Shown: positions 44,329 through 57,648, numbered from the stretch's first letter. The stretch is 64,000 nt of DNA from an uncultured SAR116 cluster alpha proteobacterium (GCA_902622875.1 CACNRW010000001.1:62001-126000); one strand, 5' to 3'. Notes: a model not told the origin generated them from the letters alone. A program made the numbers and translations.

Positions 44329-45325
44329 TTAAATTAAGTCTATGCATGGAACATATTAATGAGATAAATAAAATAACAGCACCTGTTTGATGCATTGCCC
44401 CTAAATACACAGGTACCATATTTATTAGTGTTGCAATGCCTAATAAGAATTGTGAACATACTATTACGGATATGAACAAAGATATTTTTTTAACTTTATT
44501 ATCGACGCTTTTAAAATAATACCTATAACAATAGAAAAGAATACATAAAGTAGTAAACAAAGCTAAATGTCTATGGTGAAATTGAGCAGATGCAGGATTT
44601 TCAAAGGGATCTAATAATTTATATTCACCATAATTTTCAGGTATTAAACTGTCTCCCATAAAAGGATACTCATTATACATTAAACCAGCATCCATGCCTG
44701 CAACAAAAGCGCCAGCAATTATAGTAATAAATAATATAGAAAACGTAAATAAACTAAAATCTGGCTTGATTTGGGAAACACCCTCTTTAACATCAAGATA
44801 AACCCAAATTAAAAGAAAAAGAATTAATAGAGCATTAGATAAATGAATTGCCAGACGATATTGGGAAACAGTTGGGTCATTTACTAGTCCAGACTTAACC
44901 ATCCACCAACCTATAAAGCCTTGTAAACCACCTAAAAACAAGATTAAAAATAGTTTTGATAATACCGATTTTGGTATTTTTTTTATAATAATGAAAAATA
45001 ATAATGGAATTATAAAAACAATGCCTATTAACCTACCCCAAAGCCTATGAAAATATTCCCAAAAAAATATTTCCTTAAAATCATTTAAGCTCATTCCTTT
45101 ATTTTTTAAAATATACTCTGGAGTATTCATATATAATTCAAATACTCTAATCCATTCAATATGCGTAATTGGTGGTAAAAATCCCCAAAGAGGACGCCAT
45201 TCCACCATTGATAAGCCTGAGTCAGTTAATCGTGTAATTCCTCCAATGAGAATCATGATTATGACCATTATTATGGTTAACAATAACCAAGTATTTACTT
45301 GTCTATAATATAGGTTGGATAGCAT
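44312..45325 (-). CDS. ctaA: Heme A synthase (COX15/CtaA)
   Basis: [57 protein letters not shown]. Confidence 0.95.
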   Translation of the reverse strand: MLSNLYYRQVNTWLLLTIIMVIIMILIGGITRLTDSGLSMVEWRPLWGFLPPITHIEWIRVFELYMNTPEYILKNKGMSLNDFKEIFFWEYFHRLWGRLIGIVFIIPLLFFIIIKKIPKSVLSKLFLILFLGGLQGFIGWWMVKSGLVNDPTVSQYRLAIHLSNALLILFLLIWVYLDVKEGVSQIKPDFSLFTFSILFITIIAGAFVAGMDAGLMYNEYPFMGDSLIPENYGEYKLLDPFENPASAQFHHRHLALFTTLCILFYCYRYYFKSVDNKVKKISLFISVIVCSQFLLGIATLINMVPVYLGAMHQTGAVILFISLICSMHRLNLITKLD

Positions 45326-45405
45326 TTTGATACATTATTATGATTAAGATTTGTATGTGTGAATTAATTTAAAAAAAACAATATTAAAAAAAATTTTATT
45401 TTTGT

Positions 45406-45431
45406 CTTGAAAGTTAACAATAAAACATTAT
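45406..45431 (+). promoter_or_regulatory. Putative RpoH (heat-shock) promoter for groESL
   Basis: CTTGAA (45406-45411), 14-nt spacer, CATTAT (45426-45431); upstream of groES; no CIRCE repeat seen. Confidence 0.55.
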
Positions 45432-45493
45432 TTAAACTTCATCAATAATGGATTTATTGTTTAATTTTAACTTTTTTATAAGGGAGATGAGGC

Positions 45494-45781
45494 ATGAAGT
45501 TTAGGCCACTTCACGATAGAGTTGTAGTTGAGCGACTAGAAGCTGAAGAAAAAACTGCTAGTGGAATAATAATTCCAGATTCAGCACAAGAGAAGCCAAT
45601 GCAAGGTAAAATTATCGCAGCGGGATCTGGTGCTCGTGACGAAACGGGTAAAGTTCAACCTTTGGACGTTAAAGATGGTGATGTTGTACTTTTTGGAAAA
45701 TGGTCCGGCACTGAAGTCAAGCTCGATGGTAAAGATCTATTGATCATGAAAGAAAGCGATATTATGGGAATAATGGGTTAA
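45494..45781 (+). CDS. groES: Co-chaperonin GroES
   Basis: [40 protein letters not shown]. Confidence 0.99.
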   Translation: MKFRPLHDRVVVERLEAEEKTASGIIIPDSAQEKPMQGKIIAAGSGARDETGKVQPLDVKDGDVVLFGKWSGTEVKLDGKDLLIMKESDIMGIMG

Positions 45782-45820
45782 TTATTCTCTGGATTAAATA
45801 ATAATTACTTTATAATTTGA

Positions 45821-47512
<1,692 letters not shown>

Positions 47513-47536
47513 CCAAAATCTCTATTATAACTCTAT

Positions 47537-47569
47537 AACACCTCTAATTAATATTAGAGGTGTTTTTTT
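47537..47569 (+). terminator. Rho-independent terminator after groEL
   Basis: AACACCTCTAAT-TAAT-ATTAGAGGTGTT (12-bp perfect stem) with T-run. Confidence 0.93.
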
Positions 47570-47645
47570 ATGTCTAGATGTTTATAAATTGTTGCTTACA
47601 TGACTTAACTGATATAGCTATATTATAAAATTATGAGAGTAAATT

Positions 47646-49247
47646 ATGAACAACTCTGAATTACAAAAACTTGCTGAAAAATCAAATTCTTGGCCTTTTG
47701 TAGAAGCAAGAAATTTAAGGGATAGATTAAATCAAATAGGAAGCAAGTCGGGGGAAAAAAATGAATCTCCAGTTTTATTCGAGACTGGATATGGTCCTTC
47801 TGGATTACCCCACATAGGGACTTTTGGAGAAGTGGCTAGGACTAACATAGTACGTTTTGCCTTTCAAACTTTAACAGGGAAAAATACAAAATTAATTTGT
47901 TTTTCAGATGATATGGACGGATTTCGTAAAGTTCCTGAGAATGTTCCTAATAAGTCTTTGCTAAAAAATTACATAGATCATCCACTCACGAATGTTCCAG
48001 ATCCATTTGAAAAGTTTGACAGTTTTGGAGCTCACAATAATTCTAAACTAAAAGAATTTTTGGATCGTTTCAGTTTTGAGTATGAATTTATATCCGCAAC
48101 TAACTGCTACAGAAGTGGTAAGTTTGATAATGCTCTTAAAAAGATTTTATTACATTACGAGGATATTAAAAATATAATCCTTCCCACCTTAGGAGAAGAA
48201 CGAAAAAAAACATATAGTCCATTCTTACCCATTTGTCCTAAATCAGGAAAAGTTTTACAGGTAAATATTACCTCTATTGATAATAAAAATAGTACAGTTA
48301 CTTATTTTGACGAAGATTCAAAAACAACAGTAACAGTATCTATCCTAGGTGGCGCCTGCAAGTTACAATGGAAATGCGATTGGGCAATGCGTTGGCTTGC
48401 CCTTGGAGTAGACTATGAGATGGCAGGAAAGGATTTGTCAGAAAGTGTAATTTTATCTAGTAAAATTTTACGAATTCTTGGATCTTCGCCACCATCTGGT
48501 TTTTCTTATGAACTTTTTCTAGACAATAATGGTGAGAAGATCTCAAAATCAAAAGGGAATGGATTATCTATTGAAGAATGGTTAAGATACGGCACAGCAG
48601 AATCTTTAAGTCTTTTTATGTACACAAATCCAAAGAGAGCTAAAAGACTTTTTTTTGACGTCATCCCAAAAACAACTGACGAATATTTTTCACATTTAAA
48701 AAAATATAATGACCAAACACATGATGAAAAAATTAATAATCCAGTTTGGCATATTCATAAAGGCTTACCAAAAATTAACAATTTACCAGTTTCTTACACC
48801 TTGTTACTAAATTTAGCATCAGTATGTCATGCAAATGATACGGATACTGTTTGGGGATATGTTTCAAACTATGCTTCAGACATAAAAAGAACAGATGAAC
48901 TAGAGGGGTTGATTAATTTGGCCGTTAATTTTTATAAAGAAATGATTGAGCCTCAAAAAAAATATAGATTACCTTCAGAGAAAGAAAAAAAAGGAATTAC
49001 AGAATTAGTGGAAATTTTATCAACTTTAGATAAAGAAACCTCATCAGACGAATTACAATCTATTATATTTTCCATAGGAAAAAAATTAGAATATCAAAAT
49101 TTACGTGACTGGTTTATGGGATTGTATGAAACTGTGTTGGGTCAACCAGAAGGTCCTAGAATGGGAAGTTTTATAAAACTTTATGGTATAGAGAAAACTA
49201 AAAAACTTTTAGAAAAAGTCATTAAAGGTAAATTAGTAAAAGAATAG
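47646..49247 (+). CDS. lysS: Lysyl-tRNA synthetase, class I
   Basis: SWPFVEARNLRDRL, GYGPSGLPHIGTFGEVARTNIVRFAF, KISKSKGNGLSIEEWL; class I LysRS signatures. Confidence 0.95.
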   Translation: MNNSELQKLAEKSNSWPFVEARNLRDRLNQIGSKSGEKNESPVLFETGYGPSGLPHIGTFGEVARTNIVRFAFQTLTGKNTKLICFSDDMDGFRKVPENVPNKSLLKNYIDHPLTNVPDPFEKFDSFGAHNNSKLKEFLDRFSFEYEFISATNCYRSGKFDNALKKILLHYEDIKNIILPTLGEERKKTYSPFLPICPKSGKVLQVNITSIDNKNSTVTYFDEDSKTTVTVSILGGACKLQWKCDWAMRWLALGVDYEMAGKDLSESVILSSKILRILGSSPPSGFSYELFLDNNGEKISKSKGNGLSIEEWLRYGTAESLSLFMYTNPKRAKRLFFDVIPKTTDEYFSHLKKYNDQTHDEKINNPVWHIHKGLPKINNLPVSYTLLLNLASVCHANDTDTVWGYVSNYASDIKRTDELEGLINLAVNFYKEMIEPQKKYRLPSEKEKKGITELVEILSTLDKETSSDELQSIIFSIGKKLEYQNLRDWFMGLYETVLGQPEGPRMGSFIKLYGIEKTKKLLEKVIKGKLVKE

Positions 49248-49254
49248 GTAAAGA

Positions 49255-50382
49255 ATGATTTGGAAATTTATTATTTTTCTTGTTAGAAAACTTGATCCAG
49301 AAATTGCTCATCAAATATCTTTAATTGCGTTGAAGTTAGGATTGCATCCAAGATTAAAGCGAATAGAGATTCCAGTTAAAATTAATAATTTAAATTTCTT
49401 TAATTTTCTTGGTGTTGCAGCAGGTTTTGATAAAAATGCACAGGTAATTGAAAAAATTCATTATTTAAATTTTGGACTTGCTGAAATTGGAACCATTACC
49501 CCATTACCACAATATGGAAACCCCAAACCAAGAATTTTCAGATTAGAAAAAGATCAAGCAATAATAAATAGAAATGGATTTAATAATTTGGGAATGGCGC
49601 AGGCTATAAAAAAGTTAAAACATTATAGAAAAAAATTTCCAGTTGGTAGCGATTTTGTTTTAGGTGTTAATATTGGACCAAACAAGGATAGCAATAATAG
49701 ATTTCAAGATTATGAAATACTTTCTAGAGGTTTGTCAGAGTTTGCCGATTATCTTACAATAAATATATCTTCCCCTAACACACCAAATTTAAGAGATTTT
49801 CATGAAATTGAAAACCTAGAAAAAGTCTTAATATCTGTAAAAAATGGTATCGCCAAATCTAAAAATATGGAGTTATATTTACCAATATTTCTTAAAATTT
49901 CTCCTGATATAAATGAACATAATTTGAATCTAATAATTGAAACCGCTAATAAAAATAATATTTCAGGTTTAATAGTTTCTAATACGACGGTGGATAGATA
50001 CAAATATCTTCATCCTGATAATTTGCATGAAGATGGTGGACTTTCTGGAAAACCACTTTTTAAAAAATCGACTACTTTTTTGGCTATAGCAAATAAAATC
50101 ATAAAACATAGAAAATATAATTTATATCTAATTGCTGCAGGTGGGGTGTTAGATGCTAAATCTGCATATGCTAAAATTTTATGTGGGGCTCATCTTGTCC
50201 AATTATATTCTTCTATGACATTTGATGGCCCTCTAATTGCAGACAAAATTTTAAAAGGACTACTGCAACTAATGAACAGAGACAATATAAGTTCAATTAC
50301 AGACGTAAGAGGATTGGTTGATAATCCTGATGCTGCTATGAAGATTGCTAATAATGGTCTTATAAACAATCTTCAAACTTAA
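49255..50382 (+). CDS. pyrD: Dihydroorotate dehydrogenase (quinone)
   Basis: GVAAGFDKNAQVIEKI, LTINISSPNTPNLRDF, GLSGKPLF, AAGGVLDAKSAYAKI. Confidence 0.97.
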   Translation: MIWKFIIFLVRKLDPEIAHQISLIALKLGLHPRLKRIEIPVKINNLNFFNFLGVAAGFDKNAQVIEKIHYLNFGLAEIGTITPLPQYGNPKPRIFRLEKDQAIINRNGFNNLGMAQAIKKLKHYRKKFPVGSDFVLGVNIGPNKDSNNRFQDYEILSRGLSEFADYLTINISSPNTPNLRDFHEIENLEKVLISVKNGIAKSKNMELYLPIFLKISPDINEHNLNLIIETANKNNISGLIVSNTTVDRYKYLHPDNLHEDGGLSGKPLFKKSTTFLAIANKIIKHRKYNLYLIAAGGVLDAKSAYAKILCGAHLVQLYSSMTFDGPLIADKILKGLLQLMNRDNISSITDVRGLVDNPDAAMKIANNGLINNLQT

Positions 50383-50405
50383 ATTATTTTCTTTTTCCAT
50401 TTAAC

Positions 50406-50434
50406 TTGACCTTTTAAAAAGCATATTTTATAAA
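50406..50434 (+). promoter_or_regulatory. Putative sigma70 promoter for rpmB
   Basis: TTGACC (50406-50411), 17-nt spacer, TATAAA (50429-50434). Confidence 0.65.
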
Positions 50435-50460
50435 CATCTCATTATTTATAGGGATTAAAA

Positions 50461-50745
50461 ATGTCTAGAGTTTGTGAAATTTCTGGTAAAAATGTTATGA
50501 GTGGAAATAACGTCAGTCATGCTAAAAATAAAACAAAAAGAAAATTTTTACCTAATCTTCAAAATGTCAAATTCTTTAGTAAATCATTGGATAAATCTAT
50601 TAATTTGAAAGTAAGTGTAAGAGCTCTAAAATCAGTTGAAAAAAATGGCGGTTTAGACGAATATCTTACCAAGACTAGTAATAGAGTATTAGCCCCAGAA
50701 GCTATAGCTATAAAAAAATTAATATTAAAAGATGTCAAAGATTAA
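50461..50745 (+). CDS. rpmB: 50S ribosomal protein L28
   Basis: MSRVCEISGKNVMSGNNVSHAKNKTKRKFLPNLQ. Confidence 0.97.
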   Translation: MSRVCEISGKNVMSGNNVSHAKNKTKRKFLPNLQNVKFFSKSLDKSINLKVSVRALKSVEKNGGLDEYLTKTSNRVLAPEAIAIKKLILKDVKD

Positions 50746-50762
50746 ATTAAAGCATTTTAAAT

Positions 50763-52589
50763 TCATTCTTCATTAAATAATTCAGCTAATTGTTCTGTTA
50801 ATGCTCCGCCTAATTGTTCAGCATCAGTTAAGGTTACTGCTTTGTTATAGTATCTAGTAACATCGTGCCCTATTCCTATTGCTACCAATTCAATAGGTGA
50901 TTTGCTTTCAATAAAAGAAATTACTTGTTTTAAGTGAAGTTCTAAATAGTTTCCACTATTTGAAGATAATGTGGTGTCATCAACTGGTGCTCCATCACTT
51001 ATTACCATAAGAATTTTTCTATCTTCTAACCTTCCTAGTAATCTTTCATGGGCCCAGATTAATGCCTCGCCATCTATGTTTTCCTTTAAAATACCTTCTT
51101 TTAGCATTAATCCAAGAGAATATTTTGATCTCCTCCATGGAGCATCTGCTGGTTTATATATTATATGTCTTAAGTCGTTCAATCTGCCGGGGTAAGACGG
51201 TTTACCTACATTAATCCATTCTTCTCTTGATTGTCCTCCTTTCCAAGCTTTAGTAGTGAAGCCAAGAATTTCAACCTTTACACCACATCTTTCAAGTGTT
51301 CTTGCCATGATATCAGCACAAATAGCAGCAATTGTAATTGGACGGCCTCTCATAGATCCAGAATTATCTATTAATAATGTCACGATTGTGTCTCTAAATT
51401 TCATATCTTTTTCTTGTTTGTAAGAAAGGGGAAACAAGGGTTGAGTAATTATTCGTGACAATTTAGAGGCATCTAGCATTCCTTCTTCAAGATCGAAATT
51501 CCAAGACCTATTTTGTTTAGCTTGTAATTTTCTTTGTAGCTTATTGGCTAATCGTGCAATAGCTCCTTGTAGTGTTTCCAATTGTTTATCTAAAGTGCCT
51601 CTTAGCCTATTTAATTCGTCCTCCTCGCAAAGATCTATAGCATTAACAATTTCGTCATATTTTGTAGAGAAAACTTTATAATTATAGTTAATATTACTTT
51701 TACTTTGGTTATGACCAGAAAGAGGATTAGATGCTATCTCACCTTCACTTTCACCATCTTGGTCTTCTGAATCGGCATCTTGCGCTTCGCCATTTATTTC
51801 TCCATCTTCATCTTGTGCTTCACTCCCGCCGTCTAAGCCTGCATCTTCATCGTCGTCACTTTCACTTTGAGCAGAAGAATTATCATCTTCACTTTCATCT
51901 GTGTTACTTTCATCAGTGTCGTCTTCTTTTTCACCAGAATTATTTTGATCTGTTTCACCTATGTCTGCTTGCAGAGCAGTCAACAATTCTTTAGTTTTTT
52001 TAGCATAATTTTCCTGATCATCGGTCTTTTCTGCTAATTGATTGAGTAAATTCCCTATTTTACTATTGATCCAAGGACGCCATTTTTCTAGTGATACTAG
52101 TGTGTTTGTTGGTGATCTACATCCAGTAATTTTTTCTCTAATGACTAACTGTAATGCGTTGATTAGTGCTTCTTTATCATCTCTACCTGGTATAGGTAGA
52201 ATTGTTTCTTTAAATTTTTCTTCAATTAAATTTTGCAGGTTATTCTTTATACCAATACGATTTTTTGATCCTACAGTCTCTATACGAGAATCTTCTGCAA
52301 ATTGAAATATTTGAGATGATAGATCAGAAGATGGCAAATATTTATTATGCACGACGGGGTCATGATACTTTATTTTAAGAGCAATTTTATCAGCTTCACC
52401 TCTTAATCTAGAAAGCTGCATACTATCCAATTCTTTTAAAATTTGTGGTAATCTAATTTCTTTTGAGGATAAATAACTTGAAATCCCAGAGAATTTAATC
52501 TCTCTTTCATTGTCCAGATCTCCTGAAACAGCCTTTAAAGTAGAGGCAGTTGCATTTTGGAATTGAGCATTTTCTGATTTTTTAGTCAT
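50763..52589 (-). CDS. cobT: Cobaltochelatase subunit CobT
   Basis: Acidic low-complexity middle; VWA-like [44 protein letters not shown]; next to cobS. Confidence 0.95.
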   Translation of the reverse strand: MTKKSENAQFQNATASTLKAVSGDLDNEREIKFSGISSYLSSKEIRLPQILKELDSMQLSRLRGEADKIALKIKYHDPVVHNKYLPSSDLSSQIFQFAEDSRIETVGSKNRIGIKNNLQNLIEEKFKETILPIPGRDDKEALINALQLVIREKITGCRSPTNTLVSLEKWRPWINSKIGNLLNQLAEKTDDQENYAKKTKELLTALQADIGETDQNNSGEKEDDTDESNTDESEDDNSSAQSESDDDEDAGLDGGSEAQDEDGEINGEAQDADSEDQDGESEGEIASNPLSGHNQSKSNINYNYKVFSTKYDEIVNAIDLCEEDELNRLRGTLDKQLETLQGAIARLANKLQRKLQAKQNRSWNFDLEEGMLDASKLSRIITQPLFPLSYKQEKDMKFRDTIVTLLIDNSGSMRGRPITIAAICADIMARTLERCGVKVEILGFTTKAWKGGQSREEWINVGKPSYPGRLNDLRHIIYKPADAPWRRSKYSLGLMLKEGILKENIDGEALIWAHERLLGRLEDRKILMVISDGAPVDDTTLSSNSGNYLELHLKQVISFIESKSPIELVAIGIGHDVTRYYNKAVTLTDAEQLGGALTEQLAELFNEE

Positions 52590-52597
52590 CTGGGGAT

Positions 52598-53608
52598 TTA
52601 AATATCTACGGTTTTGTCAATTTCAATTAAATCTCTTCCAAAACATCTTTGATAATATTCAGATACTATTGGACGTTCCATTTCATCGCATTTATTAAAA
52701 AAGGTTAACTTGAAAGCTAAATCTATATCCTCGACTATATTTGTATTTTCTGCCCACGTTATAACAGTTCTAGGAGACATTACTGTTGAAAGGTCACCAG
52801 AGATAAAGCCATTTCTTGTCAATTCAGCTATAGAAACCATTGATTTAATAGTTTCTTTACCTTCTTTAGTTCTAAAATTTGGCACTTTAGATGCAACTAT
52901 TTCTTCTTCTGCTTTTGCAGGTAGATAATTTAAAGTTGAAACAATCGACCATCTATCCATTTGGCCTTGATTAATCTGTTGAGTACCATGATACAAACCC
53001 GTTGTGTCACCAAGACCTACTGTGTTAGCAGTGGCAAATAATCTAAAGTTTTTATGGGGATTAATTACTCTATTATTGTCAAGGAGTGTTAATTTACCTG
53101 AGACTTCCAAAACTCTTTGAATAACAAACATTACGTCAGCTCTACCTGCATCATATTCGTCAAAAACAATTGCAACAGGATTTTGCAAAGCCCAGGGCAA
53201 AACACCTTCTCGAAATTTTGTAATTTGCTTGCCATCTTTTAAAACAATTGCATCTTTACCTACCAAATCTAAACGACTAATATGACTGTCAAGATTCACT
53301 CTGACGCATGGCCAATTCAATCTTGCAGCAACCTGCTCTATATGTGTTGATTTTCCAGTACCATGATACCCTTGTATCATCACTCGTCTATTATAACAAA
53401 ATCCTGCTAATATTGCTTTTGTAGTTATTTCGTCAAACAAATAAGAATCGTCAATCTCTGGAACAAATTTAGTGTTTTCTTTGAATCCCAAAATCTTCAT
53501 ATTCGTCTTAAAACCAAATACTTTTTCTGTATCAATAACTGAGGTTAGAGAAGTTGGGAAGGTTTCAGAGTTAAAGTCCATGTTGTTAGTTAAACTAACT
53601 TCGTTCAT
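52598..53608 (-). CDS. cobS: Cobaltochelatase subunit CobS (AAA+)
   Basis: [54 protein letters not shown]. Confidence 0.96.
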   Translation of the reverse strand: MNEVSLTNNMDFNSETFPTSLTSVIDTEKVFGFKTNMKILGFKENTKFVPEIDDSYLFDEITTKAILAGFCYNRRVMIQGYHGTGKSTHIEQVAARLNWPCVRVNLDSHISRLDLVGKDAIVLKDGKQITKFREGVLPWALQNPVAIVFDEYDAGRADVMFVIQRVLEVSGKLTLLDNNRVINPHKNFRLFATANTVGLGDTTGLYHGTQQINQGQMDRWSIVSTLNYLPAKAEEEIVASKVPNFRTKEGKETIKSMVSIAELTRNGFISGDLSTVMSPRTVITWAENTNIVEDIDLAFKLTFFNKCDEMERPIVSEYYQRCFGRDLIEIDKTVDI

Positions 53609-53633
53609 TATGTTCTCTCCAAAAATAGATTTT

Positions 53634-54167
53634 TTAAGTTTTCTGTGTTTTTGTAAATGATTTTAAAATAATTTTATAGGCATTTGTTATATTAATAAAT
53701 TTATCCTTATTTTTAGAATTTATTTCATTTTGTACATCAGGATGCCATTTCTTTGCTAAGATTTTATATTTAGATTTAACCTCTTGTAAATTACAGTTAA
53801 TATCTAAACCTAACTCTTTAAAACAACTTTCTAGTTTCTTATCAACTACTTTTTCTTTGACTGACTTTTTTTGTCCATTAAACGCTCTAAAAGCTTTTTC
53901 AAAATCATGATTCAGATTTTTATTTCCAAACTTCCAACTTGGCCTATCCCAGGTTACAGATTTTCTTATTTCAATTTCTAATTCTTTTTCATTTAAGCCA
54001 GCGAAATAATTCCAAGATTTGTTAAAATGCTTTATACAGTTAATACAAAAATATAGGTATTCCCTTAAGTTTTCTCTTGATTTAGGCGCAGGATAAATTC
54101 CAGTTTCTTTACAATCTGGACTTGAACAAATTTTTTCAGTATTTTCATTTTTTTTAGTGTTAAGCAT
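53634..54167 (-). CDS. J-domain (DnaJ-like) protein
   Basis: C-terminal J-domain ELGLDINCNLQEVKSKYKILAKKWHPDVQ (HPD motif); upstream of cobS. Confidence 0.9.
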   Translation of the reverse strand: MLNTKKNENTEKICSSPDCKETGIYPAPKSRENLREYLYFCINCIKHFNKSWNYFAGLNEKELEIEIRKSVTWDRPSWKFGNKNLNHDFEKAFRAFNGQKKSVKEKVVDKKLESCFKELGLDINCNLQEVKSKYKILAKKWHPDVQNEINSKNKDKFINITNAYKIILKSFTKTQKT

Positions 54168-54252
54168 ATTTTTTTTTAGTTTATTATAGGATTATCTTTT
54201 AATACGTGCAAGATTGGAATTAGATTTTTAACTTAATAAGTGGTATAATATT

Positions 54253-54531
54253 GTGAAAAGAAAATCAAAAATTGAAAAAATAATTACAAATTTTTTTAAA
54301 CCATATTATTTTTCTATTTCAGATGTTTCTGAAGAGCACAGAGGTCACCAAAATTTTAGGGAGAATGTCGAGAGTCATTTTGAGATAATAATAGTTTCTG
54401 AAAAATTTTATAATAGAAATAAAATTGACAGGCATAGAATGGTCAATAAATGTCTTAAAGAAGAATTCCTATTAGATCTTCACTCAGTAATTATTAAGAC
54501 TTATACCATTGATGAATATAAAAATGTTTAG
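54253..54531 (+). CDS. BolA family protein
   Basis: SDVSEEHRGHQNFRENVESHFEIIIVSEKFYNRNKIDRHRMVNKCLKEEF; GTG start. Confidence 0.93.
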   Translation: MKRKSKIEKIITNFFKPYYFSISDVSEEHRGHQNFRENVESHFEIIIVSEKFYNRNKIDRHRMVNKCLKEEFLLDLHSVIIKTYTIDEYKNV

Positions 54532-54539
54532 CTGAATAT

Positions 54540-55802
54540 CTAAATGCTTTTTGTTCCCAATTCGTTCCATAAACGTAATTGCGAAATAAAATTACCTTTT
54601 TTTTGTAAAATTCTAAATCTTATTTCAAAAAATCTAAACTCTTGACCAGGTTCAGGAATTGTTTTTGATTCATATAACACTAATCCAGCAATTGTATTAG
54701 CATTTTGGTCGGGAAGGGACCAGTTAAGTGATCTGTTCAAATCCCTTATTGTAACTGAACCGTCAACGATAAAAGATCCGTCAGGTTGTGGTTTTACACC
54801 TTTAACCTTAATGTCAGTTTCATCATCAATTTCACCCACAATTTCTTCTAATATATCCTCAAGAGTCACAATGCCTCTAAAGTCACCGTATTCGTCAACT
54901 ACGACTGCAAAATGTTCTCTCCTAGTTTTAAAGATTTCTAGTTGATCAAATAACAAAGTAGTTTCTGGGGCAAAATACGGTTGTATCATCAATTCAGATA
55001 AGTTTATTGAGCTCATATTTTTAAAGTTACGTCTTCTTAAATTTCTAAATAGTTCTTTTGCGTGAAGTATTCCAATAATATTGTCCGGATTTCCAGAATA
55101 AATTGGTATTCGAGTAAAGGGGCTTTCCCCTACCACTTTAAAAATCACTTCTAAACTTTCTTCAGAGTCAATCATTGTTACCGCACCTCTATGCGTCATA
55201 ACAGCTTCAATAGTAACATCGTCCATGTCCAGCATGCTTGACATCATTTTTCCTCGTTCTTTTCCTCTACTTTCGTTACCAGCATGTAACCTAATCATTC
55301 CTCTTAGTTCCTCAGTTTTTGCTTCATCATCTTCAACTACAGGGCCGGATACAATTTTGGCCAAACGTTCTGTTATAAATGTTGCTGGAGTTAGTAAAAA
55401 AATAAAAAGTCTAATTATAGGTGCGACTGTTAAAGCTAATTGATCTGCGTTGCTAAAAGCATATGTCTTAGGAATAACTTCAGCAAAAATTACAAGCACA
55501 ATTGTTAACAATATAGTTACAAATATTAAATCAAATTCTCCAAAAAAACTTATAGCAAAACTAGTTGCGTAGACGGAGGCAACAATATTAACAAGATTAT
55601 TTCCTATCAAAATTGTACTTATCATTCTTTCTTTTTTTGCTAAAATTTTTTCTATTGTTACAGCTCTTTTATTACCTTGAAGAGCTAACTCATGGATTCT
55701 AGCTTCGGAAACAGCTGTCAAAGCCGTCTCTGAACTTGAAAAAAAAGCAGATAAAACAATTAATAATAAAATATTAGTTAAAAAAATAATCAATTCTGGC
55801 AT
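54540..55802 (-). CDS. CNNM/CorC-family (DUF21 + CBS) transporter
   Basis: SAFFSSSETALTAVSEARIHELALQGNKRA; CBS pair; CorC_HlyC domain. Confidence 0.94.
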   Translation of the reverse strand: MPELIIFLTNILLLIVLSAFFSSSETALTAVSEARIHELALQGNKRAVTIEKILAKKERMISTILIGNNLVNIVASVYATSFAISFFGEFDLIFVTILLTIVLVIFAEVIPKTYAFSNADQLALTVAPIIRLFIFLLTPATFITERLAKIVSGPVVEDDEAKTEELRGMIRLHAGNESRGKERGKMMSSMLDMDDVTIEAVMTHRGAVTMIDSEESLEVIFKVVGESPFTRIPIYSGNPDNIIGILHAKELFRNLRRRNFKNMSSINLSELMIQPYFAPETTLLFDQLEIFKTRREHFAVVVDEYGDFRGIVTLEDILEEIVGEIDDETDIKVKGVKPQPDGSFIVDGSVTIRDLNRSLNWSLPDQNANTIAGLVLYESKTIPEPGQEFRFFEIRFRILQKKGNFISQLRLWNELGTKSI

Positions 55803-56935
55803 TAAATTTCTTCATTTAAAAATTCGACTAAAACATCAACATCCATATTGTATTTTACAAAAGACTCTCCAATCTTCTTATTTAATATGAATGTAAGTTT
55901 GTTTTGTCTATTTTTTTTATCATATTTGAACTTTTCCATCATTTCTGACACTGAGAACGAAAGGTTTTTGATTTCCCTCAGAGAAGTGGGAAGCTTTGAT
56001 TTTTGAAATATATTAATAACTTTTTCCGTATCAGTTCTTGAACAAAAACTTAATTTATTTGAGAGTTTAAAAGCCAAGCATATCCCTATAGATACAGCTT
56101 CACCATGTATTATTCTTCCATCATAGTTACCAAAGGACTCTATAGCATGAGCAAATGTGTGACCTAGATTGAGAAGAGCTCTTTCTGCTCCTTCTTTTTC
56201 GTCGTTCTTTATAATTTCGGCTTTGATTTGACAAGATTTAGTAATTATTGTTTGTAACTTTTCTTTATCATGATTTAGAATATTTTTATGTTCCTGGGCT
56301 AACCAATTAAAAAAAGTAAAATCTTTTATTAATCCATATTTGATAACTTCAGCAAATCCAGCTCGGAACTCACGTTCAGAAAGTGTCTTAAGTATATTTA
56401 TATCAGCTAGAACTGCTAAAGGTTGGTGAAAAGAACCAATTAAGTTTTTACCTATTTTAGTATTTATTCCGGTCTTACCACCTACAGAACTATCTACTTG
56501 AGATAAAAGAGTAGATGGAACTTGTATAAAATTTATTCCTCTTAATAGAATAGACGCTGCAAAACCAGCAATGTCACCAACAACCCCTCCTCCAAACGCA
56601 ATTATTACACTTTGTCTATCAATTTTATACGCTAATACTTTCTCAATAATTTTATTTAGTTGTTCTATATTTTTTGTCTGATCGCCGCCTGGAATATCAA
56701 TCAATTTAACGGAAGAAGTTATTTTTTTTATAGATTGGATAAATCGCTCAAACAAATTGCTAGGATCATTATTAAAAGAAAAAATACTATCGTGAATAAC
56801 AATAATTTTTTTTTTATATATAAATTCTTTTAAAATTTCTCCCCCTTGACGTAGAAGATCATCTCCAACAATTATTGGGTATGACAACTTTGTTATATCT
56901 CGAGTTAAGGAAACATTAAAAATTTTTGACTTCAT
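55802..56935 (-). CDS. aroB: 3-dehydroquinate synthase
   Basis: FGGGVVGDIAGFAASILLRGINFIQVPSTLLSQVDSSVGGKTGIN. Confidence 0.97.
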   Translation of the reverse strand: MKSKIFNVSLTRDITKLSYPIIVGDDLLRQGGEILKEFIYKKKIIVIHDSIFSFNNDPSNLFERFIQSIKKITSSVKLIDIPGGDQTKNIEQLNKIIEKVLAYKIDRQSVIIAFGGGVVGDIAGFAASILLRGINFIQVPSTLLSQVDSSVGGKTGINTKIGKNLIGSFHQPLAVLADINILKTLSEREFRAGFAEVIKYGLIKDFTFFNWLAQEHKNILNHDKEKLQTIITKSCQIKAEIIKNDEKEGAERALLNLGHTFAHAIESFGNYDGRIIHGEAVSIGICLAFKLSNKLSFCSRTDTEKVINIFQKSKLPTSLREIKNLSFSVSEMMEKFKYDKKNRQNKLTFILNKKIGESFVKYNMDVDVLVEFLNEEI

Positions 56936-56953
56936 TTTGTTACTTTTTTAATT

Positions 56954-57505
56954 CTATTTAGATATTATTTTTATTATTTTTTCAATTATCTGGTTTTGAT
57001 TAAGTTTATCTGTATCTAACTGATCATGACAAAGTGAGTAGTATTTAATTCTTTTTTTTAAAAGTACAGAAATTGATTTTTTTACGTCTCCTCTAATCAT
57101 AGGTCTTTTGGATCCATCCCCAACCCTCTTGACTAATGTTTCAATTGGTGAGTTTAACCAAATTACATGTGAATTTTTTAACAAAAGTTTTCTAGTATTT
57201 ACGTTATCAAACCCTCCCCCACCTAAACTTATTACAGCACTTTGTTTTAATTGAGAAATATCAAAAATTAATTCTTTGATACTATTCTCTTCGGCTTGTC
57301 TAAAAAAATTTTCTCCTTTTTTTTGAAAAAGGTTTTTAATTGTATTGTTAAATTTTTTTTCAATTAATAAATCTATATCATAAAAATTAAAATTATAAGT
57401 TTTTGCTATTATACGACCAAACTTTGATTTCCCTGTGCCCATCATACCAATAAACGTTATTATTTTACTATTATTAGTATTAGAATACTTTTTTTTTTCT
57501 AGCAT
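56954..57505 (-). CDS. aroK: Shikimate kinase
   Basis: FIGMMGTGKSKFGRIIAKTYNFNFYDIDLLIE; GGGGFDN; aroK-aroB pair. Confidence 0.96.
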   Translation of the reverse strand: MLEKKKYSNTNNSKIITFIGMMGTGKSKFGRIIAKTYNFNFYDIDLLIEKKFNNTIKNLFQKKGENFFRQAEENSIKELIFDISQLKQSAVISLGGGGFDNVNTRKLLLKNSHVIWLNSPIETLVKRVGDGSKRPMIRGDVKKSISVLLKKRIKYYSLCHDQLDTDKLNQNQIIEKIIKIISK

Positions 57506-57648
57506 AAAAATAAATTATCACATTAATTTTCTTGAGACATCAAATTTTTAGAAAATTATTAAATTATATGTTAAATAAATACTTAATGAAAATAGACAAA
57601 AACTCGCCATAATTTACTATTATGTTTATGTTTCTTATAGGATTAAAT

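Noticed and set aside
51731-51994. His/Leu-rich ORF antisense to cobT
   Set aside because: Shadow of the acidic Glu/Asp/Ser linker of CobT.
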